DNA from: Oegoconia quadripuncta | Lineage: Eukaryota > Arthropoda > Insecta > Lepidoptera > Autostichidae | Length of the DNA: 64,000 nt | Assembly (NCBI GenBank): GCA_949316235.1 | Contig: OX438750.1 | Location: forward strand, 3,362,501 to 3,426,500 | Direction: 5' to 3' | Part shown: positions 19,101 through 27,624 of the stretch, piece by piece | Numbering within the stretch: the stretch's first letter is position 1 | Layout of the letters: every line of letters starts with the position of its first letter | Made by a program: the position numbers and the translations under genes | Notes under the pieces: model-generated | Databases searched by the model: none | Told to the model about the DNA's origin: nothing | The model's input: only the letters and a program-made list of their open reading frames with translations

Positions 19101-21088
19101 CCCAACGTTGAGCTCACTTACGAGGTAAGTGCAGGAATGACGCTATGTTGAATGAAAGAGTGCATGAGTGAATTTTATATTTATTGTCACAAACACTCTG
19201 ATATACAATTTGCTTATGAGTAATGATTTATGAGTATTATGAAGTACACTATCTGTTCCGTATAGAACCTCGCCTGACTTGTTGGCACAACTATGTAAAG
19301 ACTGGCGCCATCTATCGGCGAACCCGTGAACCCACCTTTAATCAATCAAAGATTTTAAACTCATATTGTTATGAAAACCAAGCATTGTTATGAGATAGCT
19401 AGTCCCCCAAACATGTATGTTTCCTGGTCAATACGCTTCCACCTTCGACCTCATCTTCACTCAACATCAGGTGCGACTGAGGTCAAGTACTAACCCGTTG
19501 TGCATATAAAAAAAAATAAAACCTGTAGCTCCGTCCTGAATATTTATTCTTCATTCTTCAAACGTTTGCAGGTGAAGAACGACCGTCACTTGCGCGCCGG
19601 CAAGCCTATCGTAGTGGAGGTGTCTTTGGAGAGGGAGGACGACATAGTGGGGCCGGTCATAGCACCATTCTTCCCACAGGTGAGTCATGACAGCCTCACA
19701 CCCACTGCTGGAGCAGGGACTTACCCATGGATTCTAAATAGGGCAATCCCGACAATGCTTTTGTGATTTCTACACGGCTAGTGAAATTAGGTAACCCCAA
19801 TCATGACGTTTTGACAAGAGCGAATGTTTAAATGAAAGATTTAGTATAGATTTAGCATTTCGGTGAGTGTGAGTTGGAATTACATAATCTTATTCCACCT
19901 TCGGACCACAAGGTTTGGGGAGGGATTCCGCCCGTATGTAGTTAATATACCGAACATTCGCACTATGAAGTTCGACTCTTCATTCATCATCCGAATCCAA
20001 GTTCCATGCCTTGGCTGGCATGGAACTTTCGAACATTCCAGCGTCTGTCTCCGCCAAGCAGCAATATTAATAGCATTATTGTGTTCCGGTTGTCAGCGAT
20101 AAGATAGCCAGTCCCCCAAATGTGTTAGGGTTTCCGGATCAGTATCATAAATTTAAAAAAAATCAGCATTCAAAAAAGTCTTTCCTGAGTCCTACTACAA
20201 CCTTGGGATCTTCGAGAGCAGAGTGAATAGGCATTTACTGGGATCGCGTGCTTCATCTTCGACCACATCGTCACTTCCCATCAGGTGAGATTGTGGTCAA
20301 ACGTGAAACCAGTCAATCATAAAAACAAATGAAGCAGTGGTGGGCCTACTCTCTTCATAGGTGACCAGTAACTTTGAGATTTTTCCGAGGAGAGCCTTAA
20401 TTACCTATAGTGAAAATGCGTGTTTTGAAATCATTTAATCAAGTTATAAAAACATTACATCACAGTATTACACACTTTTACAAATGTTAACAGCAATTTT
20501 CTTTTTATAAATAAATATTTCATCAATCAATCATCTAGTCCCAAACTAAGCAAAGCTTGTACTATGGATACTAGATAACGGATAAACATACATAAATATT
20601 TATATAAACATATATGACTCGGGAATAAATGTTCATATTCATCATGCAAACATTTACCCGTCGCGGGATTCGAACCCGCAACCGTTGGTGTCGCTGACAG
20701 AGTCACTGATATTTATGTGTGTTATGTAGTCAATAATATATTATATGTTTTACAGTTAAATTATCTAGTTATAGTTTGTAGGCTTAGTTTATGTATTTAT
20801 TACTACCATGTGGAATAAACGGCTCTTAATAAAATCACATTGTTGCAGAAACGCGAAGAAGGTTGGTGGGTGGTCATCGGGGATCCCAAGTCTAACACCC
20901 TACTGTCGATCAAGAGAGTCTCCCTCGCTCGCAACGCTAAGGTCCGTCTCGACTTCGTCTGCGGCAGCTCAGGACGTCACACTTACACTCTTTACTTCAT
21001 GTCTGACGCTTACCTTGGAGCTGACCAGGAGTACAAGTTTAACGTGGAAGTGGGAGAAGCAGCCTCGGACTCCAGCGACTCGGAATAG
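4106..21088 (+). CDS. Brr2: Pre-mRNA-splicing helicase Brr2 (U5 snRNP 200-kDa helicase, SNRNP200), C-terminal half, 15 exons
   Basis: join(4106..4315, 5767..5867, 6635..6765, 8159..8298, 9289..9525, 10480..10661, 11859..12030, 12881..13041, 13545..13696, 14979..15111, 15998..16145, 16810..16986, 18990..19124, 19572..19679, 20849..21088). The total is 2427 bp (808 codons plus TAG), and every join has GT/AG sites and matching phase. Brr2 is the Ski2-like helicase of the U5 snRNP that unwinds U4/U6 during spliceosome activation. Visible here is the second cassette: RecA1 (residues 1-195 of this part) with Walker [10 protein letters not shown] at 15-23 and motif II written DALQ at 120-123; RecA2 (about 195-390) with QMLGRACRP; winged helix; then the Sec63 unit (about 475-808, [17 protein letters not shown] … [18 protein letters not shown]). 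The C-terminus is acidic (DSSDSE). In known Brr2 this cassette is non-catalytic and regulatory, which fits the degenerate motifs. The N-terminal half is absent and should lie upstream; the ATG at 4094 is not a start. The alternative is a truncated paralogue. Identification of the family is very secure. Confidence 0.93.
4448..4766 (+). mobile_element. SINE family A
   Basis: Full-length copy with a short deletion in the head (GCCTCCGTG runs directly into TAAACAACATT, losing GCTCAATG). B box and body are intact, with an AAAATAAAAT tail. Confidence 0.85.
4770..4850 (+). mobile_element. SINE family D 3' end (GATGATGA tail)
   Basis: Carries CCCATACTCCCTCATTATAC, a GAGGGAAGGCC block, CCCTGCAGTGGGATGTTTAT and a GATGATGACA tail. 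A shorter copy of the same tail is at 4384-4437. Full-length relatives are at 17,865, 32,565, 35,225 (-) and 54,546. Confidence 0.65.
5148..5262 (-). mobile_element. SINE family A, internally deleted antisense copy
   Basis: The antisense 3' end (TTGACCTCAATCAGACCAGA) is fused directly to the antisense head (AACCAAACCGAGTTC … GTTTACTTTGAGCCATG). The middle 200 bp are missing. Confidence 0.65.
5985..6260 (+). repeat. Intronic repeat X, copy 1
   Basis: Shares AAAGTGAGCTAAAATAAATC, GCGACTGTGCAGTGTGATTT and GTGCAATGACGTCAC with copy 2 at 8368-8605, in the same orientation, two Brr2 introns downstream. No coding content; class unknown. Confidence 0.6.
6340..6475 (-). repeat. 5S rRNA-derived repeat, antisense
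   Basis: The reverse complement reads GAAGTTAAGCAATGTTTGGC, CGCGGTCAGTCCTTGGATGG, GTGACCACTGG. This is the 3' two-thirds of a 5S rRNA gene including the C-box region, but it lacks the 5' part. It matches 47,555-47,685 on the plus strand. It looks like a SINE3-type or processed 5S repeat rather than a functional 5S gene. Confidence 0.65.
6821..6900 (+). mobile_element. SINE family A head only
   Basis: AACCGCCTCCGTGGCTCAAT through a variant B box (GAGTTCGAGCCCC) and then truncated. A second head of the same variant type occurs at 7374-7442, so this is a subfamily. Confidence 0.6.
7085..7373 (+). mobile_element. SINE family A, 5' truncated
   Basis: Begins at the B box (CGCGGGTTCGATCCCCAGCG), continues through the complete body and ends in an A-rich run at 7367-7376. 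Confidence 0.8.
7374..8017 (+). mobile_element. SINE family A interrupted by a MITE
   Basis: Head part 7374-7445 and body part 7805-8017 rejoin exactly across a 359-bp insertion. The restored junction ATTTTAAATG equals the family consensus, with one TAA duplicated. Confidence 0.8.
7446..7804 (+). mobile_element. PIF/Harbinger-like MITE, 359 bp, TAA target-site duplication
   Basis: Perfect 19-bp terminal inverted repeats (AGGTCTTAGCATACGTGAC and its complement) are flanked by TAA at 7443-7445 and 7805-7807. The subterminal parts also pair imperfectly (GGACGGAACGG both ends). The interior keeps an open stretch reading [18 protein letters not shown] (about 7600-7657), which has the look of the N-terminal part of a Harbinger nuclease; this is a tentative impression. 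The 3-bp TWA duplication is typical of PIF/Harbinger. It lies in the intron between Brr2 exons 3 and 4 counted here. Confidence 0.8.
8368..8605 (+). repeat. Intronic repeat X, copy 2
   Basis: Same direction and same internal blocks as 5985-6260, with some 10-20% difference by eye. It sits 70 bp after a Brr2 exon. Confidence 0.6.
8610..8830 (+). mobile_element. MITE family F fragment
   Basis: Carries the paired subterminal blocks of the family (CTCGAGAAGGCTAAAAGCTA and CTTAGCTTTAAAGTTTTTCG) around an AT-rich centre. The outermost GTCCGTCCAGTGG ends are missing. Confidence 0.5.
9289..10373 (+). repeat. Tandem amplification of a Brr2 exon with its donor site (six units)
   Basis: Unit 1 is the real exon (9289-9525). 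Its 3' part plus about 50 bp of intron is repeated in direct tandem at roughly 9578-9747, 9751-9903, 9907-10069, 10073-10226 and 10230-10373, period about 155-170 bp. Each unit contains GGCCGATCTGCTGGCTCTAG-like and AAGCGGGTGCAGGA blocks. Unit 2 keeps the reading frame throughout. Unit 3 has lost part of the AADLLAL coding and has GACAATGTAACT instead of a normal donor. Unit 4 has indels. Unit 5 has an in-frame TGA after GCTCAGGAG. Unit 6 has lost bases at the PFLKR stretch. Units 5 and 6 carry the stronger donor AAG|GTAAGG, while unit 1 has AAG|GTACGA. The following exon begins at 10480 and joins unit 1 in phase 0. Confidence 0.88.
11793..11857 (+). mobile_element. SINE family C 3' end abutting a Brr2 splice acceptor
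   Basis: Reads AAGCCTATAAATTGCTTTAT, GGAACTTGATGGC, GTGTGTATGTCC then TATTTATTTATTGTACAG. This matches the 3' part of the SINE-C copy at 26,149-26,415. The SINE tail ends one base before the exon that starts at 11859, so it supplies the pyrimidine-rich tract and probably the AG. Confidence 0.65.
12112..12451 (-). mobile_element. SINE family A, full length antisense
   Basis: A poly-T run, then the reverse complement of the whole family A unit to GAGCCACGGAGGCGGTT. It sits in the Brr2 intron after 12030. Confidence 0.88.
12509..12850. mobile_element. SINE-C head (+) fused to antisense SINE family A
   Basis: 12509-12569 is a tRNA-like head (GGTGTAGTGGTTAGAAACTC, B box GGTTCGATTCG). 12582-12850 is an antisense family A copy, with a small head deletion. 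The copy ends 31 bp before the Brr2 exon at 12881. Confidence 0.7.
13045..13130 (+). repeat. CA-rich microsatellite
   Basis: ACAC/ATAC-type imperfect simple repeat starting a few bases after the Brr2 donor at 13042. Confidence 0.7.
13391..13496 (+). mobile_element. SINE family B 3' fragment before a Brr2 acceptor
   Basis: The TATTTATGTATGTTTATCCG … GATTGGTGTAAGTG body is followed by a T/A-rich tail that runs into the acceptor TTATCGCCAG at 13544. Confidence 0.75.
13745..14335 (+). mobile_element. CR1/Jockey-like LINE RT C-terminal fragment with an insertion
   Basis: The coding remnant GCAGAAGCGTGCTATTCGTG … GGACCTAGAGT (13745-13811) continues at 14036 (GTCTCTTAGAGATAAG) to 14335. Compare the uninterrupted antisense copy near 57,240, ACACTCTAGGTCC. 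The 224-bp insertion between them ends in AATAAATTACTATTTCATTT and looks like another LINE 3' end. Confidence 0.65.
14336..14475 (+). mobile_element. LINE 3' end (TTGATTGATTGATT tail)
   Basis: GCGCAATAAAGAGTATTTGA followed by TTGATT repeats. The antisense form of the same UTR occurs at 17,007-17,275 and 61,425-61,570. Confidence 0.55.
14513..14814 (-). mobile_element. SINE family A, antisense
   Basis: Near full-length reverse complement, from TTGACCTCAATCACACCTGA to GAGCCACGGAGGCG. Confidence 0.85.
14845..14920 (+). repeat. Dispersed motif R (GGTGGAAAGTCCCTTAGTCG)
   Basis: Shared with 15,421-15,475, 30,287-30,405 and, in reverse complement, 25,083-25,139. Those copies extend into ACGACATCCACGGGAAGA or its complement. 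It lies 58 bp before a Brr2 exon. Source element unknown. Confidence 0.5.
15545..15962 (+). mobile_element. MITE family G, copy 1, TA target site
   Basis: Inverted termini TTGGGTCTTTACCTATGAAA and CATAGGTAAGGACCTAA are flanked by TA on both sides (15543-15544, 15963-15964). It is 418 bp, AT-rich and non-coding, and ends 35 bp before the Brr2 exon at 15998. An inverted copy lies at 41,944-42,353. Confidence 0.75.
16208..16538 (+). mobile_element. SINE family A, full length
   Basis: GACCGCCTCCGTGGCTCAAT head, B box, complete body, A8 tail. Confidence 0.88.
17007..17275 (-). mobile_element. LINE 3' UTR, antisense, split by an RTE fragment
   Basis: CTCTTTATTGCGCAAAATA … TTCAATAATTTTTGATGATA … ATCACTAAAAGCGATC. 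It equals 61,433-61,550 except for a 142-bp insert at 17,039-17,180. Confidence 0.65.
17039..17180 (-). mobile_element. RTE-type LINE 3' end, antisense, 12-bp target duplication
   Basis: Starts with the antisense ATGT-repeat tail (CATACATACATACA). It continues with the reverse complement of the UTR seen at 61,235-61,378 (CTCTTCTGCTTCCTTCAC). Flanked by TTGCGCAAAATA at 17,027-17,038 and 17,181-17,192. Confidence 0.75.
17865..18122 (+). mobile_element. SINE family D
   Basis: B box GGGTTCGATTCCCAGGCAGG, then CTGCTCTTAAACGGTGAAG, CCCCAACCCGCATTGG, CCCTGCAGTGGG and a GATGATGATGATT tail. The A-box side is replaced by unrelated sequence; a possible displaced head (GACGCGGTCTCCCAATTTG) lies at 17,648. 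Confidence 0.7.
18130..18985. other. Brr2 intron, no recognisable feature
   Basis: AT-rich, no exon-like frame or family I recognise. A putative LINE poly(A) signal (GAATAAAATATTTTTTAC at about 18,343) may mark an old retroelement end. Confidence 0.5.
19389..19517 (+). mobile_element. SINE family A 3' fragment
   Basis: GATAGCTAGTCCCCCAAACA through AACATCAGGTGCGACTGAGG and a poly-A tail, in the 450-bp Brr2 intron between 19124 and 19572. Confidence 0.75.
19857..20330 (+). mobile_element. LINE family H RT C-terminal end, with SINE-A fragment inside
   Basis: The translation resembles the last RT module of family H ([16 protein letters not shown] … [20 protein letters not shown] type). SINE-A sequence occupies 20,046-20,144. 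Cleaner copies are at 54,901-55,233 (+) and 43,098-43,435 (-). Confidence 0.65.
20514..20710 (-). mobile_element. SINE family B, antisense, nearly complete
   Basis: ATCATCTAGTCCCAAACTAA … GTCGCGGGATTCGAACCCGC AACCGTTGG. The 5' tRNA-like end is degraded. It ends about 130 bp before the last Brr2 exon. Confidence 0.8.
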
Positions 21089-21221
21089 TTATAATTTTAT
21101 TGTTAAGTGATTAAATGATAAATGTGAATTTGTATCATTGAAGTGTTTTAATTGCTTATTTGTGTCAGGTTATAGTAGAATTGTAAATGCAACTTATGAT
21201 TTAGAAGAGTGAATCTTATAC

Positions 21222-21524
21222 CGCATCCGTGGCTCAATGTAAACAACATTGGGTTTACGATTCGGAGGTCGCGGGTTCGATGTACTCGGTTTGGTTGGTG
21301 GTAGGGCATTTTAAATGTCCGCCTGGCTAGATACCACAATCTTATCTAAATCTGCCGCCAAGCAGCAATGTTAATAGCATTGTTGTGTTCCGGTTGTCAG
21401 GGATAAGATAGCCAGTCCTCCAAATGTGTTGGGGTTTCCGGGTCAGTACGCTTCCACCTTCGACCTCACTTATCATCAAGTGTGATTGAGGTCAAGTATC
21501 AACCCGTTGTGCTAAAAAAAAATA
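21222..21524 (+). mobile_element. SINE family A with a B-box-side deletion
   Basis: The head runs to GGTTCGATG and then jumps to TACTCGGTTTGG, losing CCCAGCGGGGTACATGTTTA. It is the first repeat after the Brr2 stop, about 130 bp downstream. Confidence 0.8.
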
Positions 21525-21721
21525 TGGTTTCAGAATGGTTTACTTGGTATGGGTAATCGAATTTTTTTTTATCGATTTCGATTGTGGTTCCTTGGAGAAA
21601 ATTTTTCGTAATCAAGAGCGACGTAACGAATTCAAATTCAGCCTGTATAACTGCTAGACACCAAGAAAACATTATAATTATTTACATAGGTATAAAAAAT
21701 AAAAACTAAAATAAAACTATA

Positions 21722-22070
21722 AGGCAAAGACGTCATCCAGAGCTCCCGAGTGCGGTATGGACCCTAACACACTGGCTGCATTACCTCTGAATAGCCAGAC
21801 TGAGACGTTGAGCGAGGTATGCGCCAGCCCGTAAATCGCACGAGGCCAGCACCAATCTGGTCGAGAGACCGTGGACGAAATTCCTGGTGTCAGAAGACCA
21901 CGGTCCCATAGTTTCTACTGCAAGCGCCACAAACTCATGGCTACCCAATAGGGATGAGTACTTGCGGCGCTTGAGCAGCTATGCTTCCTCTGCCTCTCGA
22001 AGAGGTTTTGGGGATGTGAGAGGGTGCCAAAGTTTCGTCGCAAGTAGCGTCCCATATCAAGGTTCGCCCT
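21722..22070 (-). pseudogene. Remnant of a mobile-element protein C-terminal domain
   Basis: The minus strand reads FVALAVETMGPWSSDTRNFV, a short linker, CDLRAGAYLAQRLSLAIQR and then, after a frame shift near 21,790, NAASVLGS. The AVET..GPW…QR.S.AIQRGNAA pattern is one I associate with C-terminal modules of mobile-element RT proteins in animals; the exact family is not certain. The frame shift shows it is dead. Confidence 0.5.
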
Positions 22071-22537
22071 AGTAGACTAGACTAAATTTAGGTGCTATTA
22101 AATACCTATGTATTCTATAGATTTAAATTGAAAAACAAAACCCCCGACAAGATTGATTGAACAAATGATTATATCTGAATTGATTACTGATTACACATCT
22201 GAATATTACAAAGTTTTAACATAATATATTGAAGACCCCGATATTGACTCCTAAGCGCTTGTGTTTGGGATGTTTCTAACCTCCACTTTGGGATGGTTAT
22301 CGTGATACTACTATGTATGTAAGCTGGGCACCTTCTATTTGATCAACTTTTATTTAGGGCAAATGGGTACACTTTTTCTCGCTAAGGTTTCTTTATCTTG
22401 TATTTGAATTTAATTATTTTTATGTAATCTATCTGATGCATATAATTGTTTGTACATTTAGCTAATAACGAATTATAAGCGTTTTTAAACCTATTTATAT
22501 ATATAATTTAAGTACACCTAGACCAAAATATAGTCTA

Positions 22538-22832
22538 ATGCATTTCGGTGAGTGTACGTTGGAATTACATAATTTTATTCCAGTATCTTTTCATCTTCGG
22601 ACTACTAAGCATGGGGAGGGATTCCACCCGTATGTAGTTAACATACCGAACATTCGCACTATATAAGCGATTCAACTCTTTAACTCCCTTCCGGCGTCAG
22701 TCTTTCCTGAAACCTACAACCTTGGGATCTTCAAGAAGAATAACTATCTACTGAGATCGCGTGCTTCATCGCGCACCTCGTCAATTTCCATCAGGTGAGA
22801 TTGTGGTCAAACGCGTATCCAGTTAATTGTAA
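22538..22832 (+). mobile_element. LINE family H 3' end
   Basis: GCATTTCGGTGAGTGTACGT … GGGGAGGGATTCCACCCGTA … CCATCAGGTGAGATTGTGG. Internally deleted relative to 54,901-55,233. Confidence 0.65.
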
Positions 22833-22859
22833 AATACCAATATGGGTTTGAAACTTCGC

Positions 22860-23070
22860 GGGCGCCATGTTAGGTTATCTACCAAACTACGGGCCTCCCC
22901 TTGTGAGGGGAGGCGGGGACCTGGAGCCGCGTATGCGTTCCCAGGTCCTCCCTACTGCCGAGGAAGGTCGCCGGGGGGGTTTTAGTGGGTAGGACCGTTC
23001 TGACATGGAGCGGAGAGTCCCACATATCCCCGCCGCTGAACCCCGTCGGCGGCGGTTGAACCATCGTCAA
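22860..23070 (-). other. GC-rich block, unclassified
   Basis: Markedly G+C-rich compared with surroundings (GGCCTCCCCTTGTGAGGGGA, CCCCGTCGGCGGCGG). The inverted pair CCTCCCCTTGTGAGGGGAGG forms a hairpin at 22,895-22,914. It could be the untranslated part of a retroelement. No gene seen. Confidence 0.35.
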
Positions 23071-23370
23071 AAAAAAGAGGTTATCTACCAATTAAATGTA
23101 TCCTATGACACTCCAGCGATCAGGACGAATCTAACGACACCATGCACTTCGAAATCGGTCAAGTCGTTTAGGCTACAGGAGGTAACATAAAAATCTACAC
23201 ACATACACTCGAAAACATCACCCTCCTACTTCATGCAATGCATGTTAAAAGCTAAATATCATCGAAACGGCTTAACCGATTCCCATCAAACGCGTCTAAC
23301 CTGTCCCCTCTGTGATGTCCAGTTATTCAGGGTCTGGATTTTGTAGTAAAACCACTATTTTTTTTTAATT

Positions 23371-23690
23371 TGTCCACAACGGGTTAGCATTTGACCTCAA
23401 TCACACTTGATGTTTAGTGAAGATGAGGCCGAAGGTGGTATGACCCGGAAACCCCATCTTATTTGGGGGACTGGCTATCTTATCTCTGACAACCGGAACA
23501 CAACAATGCTATATTAACATTGCTGTTTGGCGACAGATTTAGATAAGATTGTGGTAGCTAGCCAGGCGGACATTTAATATGCCCTACCACCAACCTAACC
23601 GAGTACTAAATATGTACTCCGCTGGGGATGGAACCCGCGACCTCCGAAAGGTAAACCCAATGTTGTTTACATTGAGCCACGGAGGCGGTT
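23371..23690 (-). mobile_element. SINE family A, full length antisense
   Basis: CCACAACGGGTTAGCATTTG … GAGCCACGGAGGCGGTT, with a short deletion in the AAGCGTACTG region. Confidence 0.85.
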
Positions 23691-23894
23691 ATTTTCAGTA
23701 AGTAGGTACATGATCAAATGTGGAACGTCCGCTCGCTCACAATGACAGGGCGAGATTATTTGCGAGACGCCACCGTTGATCTGGGTATTACATTTATTTA
23801 GAATGGTACGTATATCACACCCTCGTTTTCCCCTTTAATGTAAAAAAAATCGGAGCACCCATTACTCAGATACGTCTCGACGAGACTCAAAGTC

Positions 23895-23925
23895 ATAACA
23901 CCCGTCGTTGTTCGTCGGGTGTTAA
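23895..23925. repeat. Short hairpin
   Basis: AACACCCGTCG, a TTGTT loop and CGTCGGGTGTT pair with one mismatch. It lies directly upstream of a SINE head with a duplicated GCCTCCGTGGCTC. Confidence 0.5.
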
Positions 23926-23944
23926 TAAGTGGGTCAAAAATCAC

Positions 23945-24304
23945 ATGCCTCCGTGGCTCCTCCGTGGCTCAATGTAAACAACACTGAGTTTACGATTCGG
24001 AGGTCGCGGGTTCGATCCCCAGCGGGGTACATGTTTAAGTACTCGGTTTGGTTGGTGGTAGGGCATATTAAAATGTCCGCCTGGCTAGCTACCACCATCT
24101 TATCTAAATCTGCCGCCAAGCAGCAATGTTAATAGCATTGTTGTGTTCCGGTTGTCAGAGATAAGACAGCCCGTCCCCCAAATGTGTTGGGGTTTCCGGG
24201 TTAGTACGCTTCCACCTTCGACCTCATCTTCACTTAACATCAGGTGTGATTGAGGTCAAGTACGAACCCGTCGTGTATAAAAAAAAAAAAAAAAAAAAAA
24301 AAAA
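23945..24304 (+). mobile_element. SINE family A, full length with long poly-A
   Basis: The head has a 10-bp local duplication (CTCCGTGGCT twice), an intact B box, a complete body and an uninterrupted poly-A of about 26 bases, suggesting a recent insertion. Confidence 0.88.
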
Positions 24305-24309
24305 CATGC

Positions 24310-26140
24310 AAAATCAGATTTCACTCGATAATAAACAAGGCAAGGACAATAAAAACTTGTAATAACAAGAGGTAGGTAGAGGTATACGTATCTAGTATGT
24401 AGGTAGGTACATATACGGACGACACACGAGCGGTTAGGACAAATATTTCTCGATGGATATTTTGCTAGATACTGGGGTACTGGCAATCAGACCTGACAGC
24501 TTTAGTTTTAAGTTTGAAGACGGTTTTGTTTCTGTAGATGTGATATTGTTTTGTCTCTGCTCTTGCTGTGATGTGCTATTTTAGGTTATTTTTACTATTA
24601 TATTTTAATATATAGCTTACGATCTGCCTATCATTCAATTTATACAGTCCACTTGCTCCTCAAACATCCCTTTTCAGACCTCGTAGGAAGATTAATCCGG
24701 CGAACCGTCCTGCATTCTGCGGGACCGTCCCGTTATTGTAATCCTGCATTGGAATCATTAGTGAAACAGTCCCGCAAAACGCTTATTGCGTCCCGGATTT
24801 CTATAATTTAATTATCGTAAATAATAATGTAACTTTAAAAACCATAAAACCCGACGGCATATTTTGCATTTTATGGGCGCCATGTTGTATTAATCTTACC
24901 ATAAAATATGACACTCCTGGGTTCAAGACGGATCCAACGACACCCATGCACTTTGAAATCGGTCAAGAACATAGAAATCTACATACATACACTAGAAAAG
25001 CATTACCCATCTTCCTTGGGCAGTCGGTTAAAAATTCACTCTTGTGGAGAATATGAAAATTCATAATTTATTTTTATTATAAACCCATCTCTTCCCGGGG
25101 ATGTCGTAAAAGGCGACTAAGGCACTTTCCACCATAAAAAACACATTACTCCAGCCGGAACTGTTTTTATCAAATAATTAAAAAACTATCATGTTACCAA
25201 ATTTTAAAATCTGCTTAGCAATTACGGAAGCTGTACATCTAATTATCTATTGCACTTGGATGACGATTTTCGACATTTTCTGGCTGAGGTAACGCACACG
25301 CGGTATAAATCCTTTAACTTAATTATCGTGAAATAGAATGTAAAATGCTCGAAATTAATACATAGAATGGTATCTACTTACTCATAAACGTTTTCTCATA
25401 ATGTTTGACTGTTTTTTGGACTGTTTTTAAGTACAGTGTGTCACCGATGACGACATTGACTCCCTGACCTCGCTTGACCACGGTATCATGGGCCAACTTC
25501 AAACCAGTCTGCCGGAAGATGCGTGGCTGACTGGACAAATCCTTCGCCTGCTTTATCTATATAAAAATAAGTTGGTTTCGTTTTCAAAATTTTTGCTTAA
25601 AAACATGATGTATTAAGGATTTTATAGTGTATTGTGTGTGTGTTGTGTTGCGTACTTAATAATTTTGACATCAAAATACTTCGGAAAAGTCGGTAAGTTG
25701 TTCTATCTATGACGTGAACGTATATGTTCCAGGATCCTTTTTTCTTTTTATAGTATATTTAACTTCTACTTAAAATAACAATAAAATAATTTTTGTTGTG
25801 TTGATTAAATTAACAATAAACTGTTAATATAATTAAGTAAATACCCTACGTTTAAATTAGTAGGTACTTAGGTAATGGCAATAGACCATTAAAAAGTGAT
25901 TACCTAGCAAATGTACATGATGTAGTTATGTTATGTCCATATCAGACATGTTGCAAACAGATTGAGAGAAAAAAAAACGTATGATTTTTTTCAAAAACTG
26001 GTTCCTTTTCTGATCAAAAAATTTGCTACGTAGTCGAGGTATAAGTTGTTTACTAAGTAGGTGACCTACCTACTTGTCATGAATGACAAAAAGTTGAAGA
26101 AAATTGTGACGTTGGTTATACATGGTGGAAACATCGTTAA
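24310..26140. other. Intergenic, mostly featureless
   Basis: AT-rich. It holds a fragment of the repeat also seen at 52,440 (24,870-25,030, ending CTTGGGCAGTCGG) and an antisense motif R at 25,083-25,139. A short antisense open stretch at 25,430-25,560 has no recognisable homology. Confidence 0.5.
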
Positions 26141-26148
26141 TATTCGAC

Positions 26149-26415
26149 GACCTGTTTGGTGTAGTGGTTAGAAACTCTGCTGCTATACCAAAAGGTCGCG
26201 GGTTCGAATCCCGCTAGGGGCATATGTTTTGTATGATGAATACAGACATGTGTTTCCGAAATATGGATGTTTTTCATTTATATAAATGTATTTATTTACA
26301 AAAAAAAATGTATTTGTGTAGTTTATCAACCATCTGGTATCTATAATACAAGCCTAGTTGCTTAGTGTAGAACTAGATGGCGTTGTGTGTATCTGCAAAG
26401 ATATTTATTTATTTA
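26149..26415 (+). mobile_element. SINE family C, full length
   Basis: A tRNA-like head with GGTGTAGTGGTTAGAAACTC and B box GGTTCGAATCC, then a body with ATACAAGCCTAGTTGCTTAG and AACTAGATGGCGTTGTGTG, ending in ATATTTATTTATTT. It shares architecture with family B but has its own body. Confidence 0.8.
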
Positions 26416-26419
26416 CTTA

Positions 26420-27620
26420 TTCACATAGAATCAACAGCGTTATTGCAGAAATTATAATATAGTGAACTAATACCAAACTTATGCCAATTAGTGATTCTTA
26501 TTATGTTACTGACCATAGTTATCGTTATAATTGATTGGGTAACGAACGTTTTAATTATATTTAATCCTTATACGTAATTTATTAAACGACTTGTGTTTAT
26601 TCGTCTAAATAGATAGCAGGTAGGTACTTACACGCTTTTATGGCTACATTACGAGTGTTGGTTGGAAGAGATCTTACGAAGATATAGTTCGCCTTTAGTT
26701 CGTTTTTATTCAGCTAAGTCCCAGTGGTAGCATGACAACTAATGCGATATAGTGTATCAGACATTTTATCGCGGCCACCATTCAAAATGAGCGACATAAC
26801 AGTCGTACAGCAGCATTTTGACAGATGCGCGCGATATAACGTGTGAAAAACCAAGTAACCTCTCATATTATATTTACAACTCACATAAGCACTAACTAAA
26901 CTAATCCAGGTTTTTCAATTACAATTACGCATAAAGTAAAAATCTTATCTAAAAAGTACAAGAATGGAGAGCAGAGTATCCTACCTAACACAAGTTTTAA
27001 GAAGCTTAACAGGATACTCTCACAATTTTGTACAAGATTGTTAAGCTTGAATGAAAATAAATATTTTGAATTTTTAGAATAAACTGTATCGCGTATGGTC
27101 ATGCTACCACGTTTGACAGTAAAGGGCAATATAAAAATTGTGTAGGAGGAATTGACAAACTTTAGACGGATATCAAACCTACGACGTCTCGTAAACAAAA
27201 TGGCCTAAATAGCTTTTTCAATTAAAAACTGTGTCCGAATTTCTGACTTGCACGTTCGCATACTTTACTATGGAAGCCACATAAGTAGTTAGACTTGGAT
27301 CTTAACTACTTAAATCTTGAAAGGTATAAAAACTTACGCAACTTCTTTAATATTACTATAAAAATATAAACGTTAATTCAAAATAATGCTAATACATTTA
27401 AATATCACATGAATTACGCTTCTTTTTTTGCAATTTATTAACGTTATTAACGTCCTTACTGGACTATATTGATGCTACGTTGCCTATACTATAACCTATA
27501 GCAAGCTACCCATTTGTTAGAAAACATTTTAATTCCGTCACTGACAGGTACTCTATACATGTACAAAAAATTAGGACCTTTAGATTATAGGAAGTAAAAA
27601 TCGTTCGCTTACTGGAGTAA
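26420..27620. other. Intergenic, no feature recognised
   Basis: AT-rich sequence without coding signal. An antisense open stretch at 26,896-27,198 has no homology I recognise. Confidence 0.5.
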
Positions 27621-27624
27621 TATC

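Noticed and set aside
25430..25560. Antisense open stretch reading KDLSSQPRIFRQTGLKLAHD
   Set aside because: Too short, no family recognised, no splice context; may be mobile-element debris.
26896..27198. 100-codon antisense open frame with hydrophobic stretches
   Set aside because: No start context, codon pattern or homology that supports a gene; AT-rich intergenic DNA gives such frames by chance.
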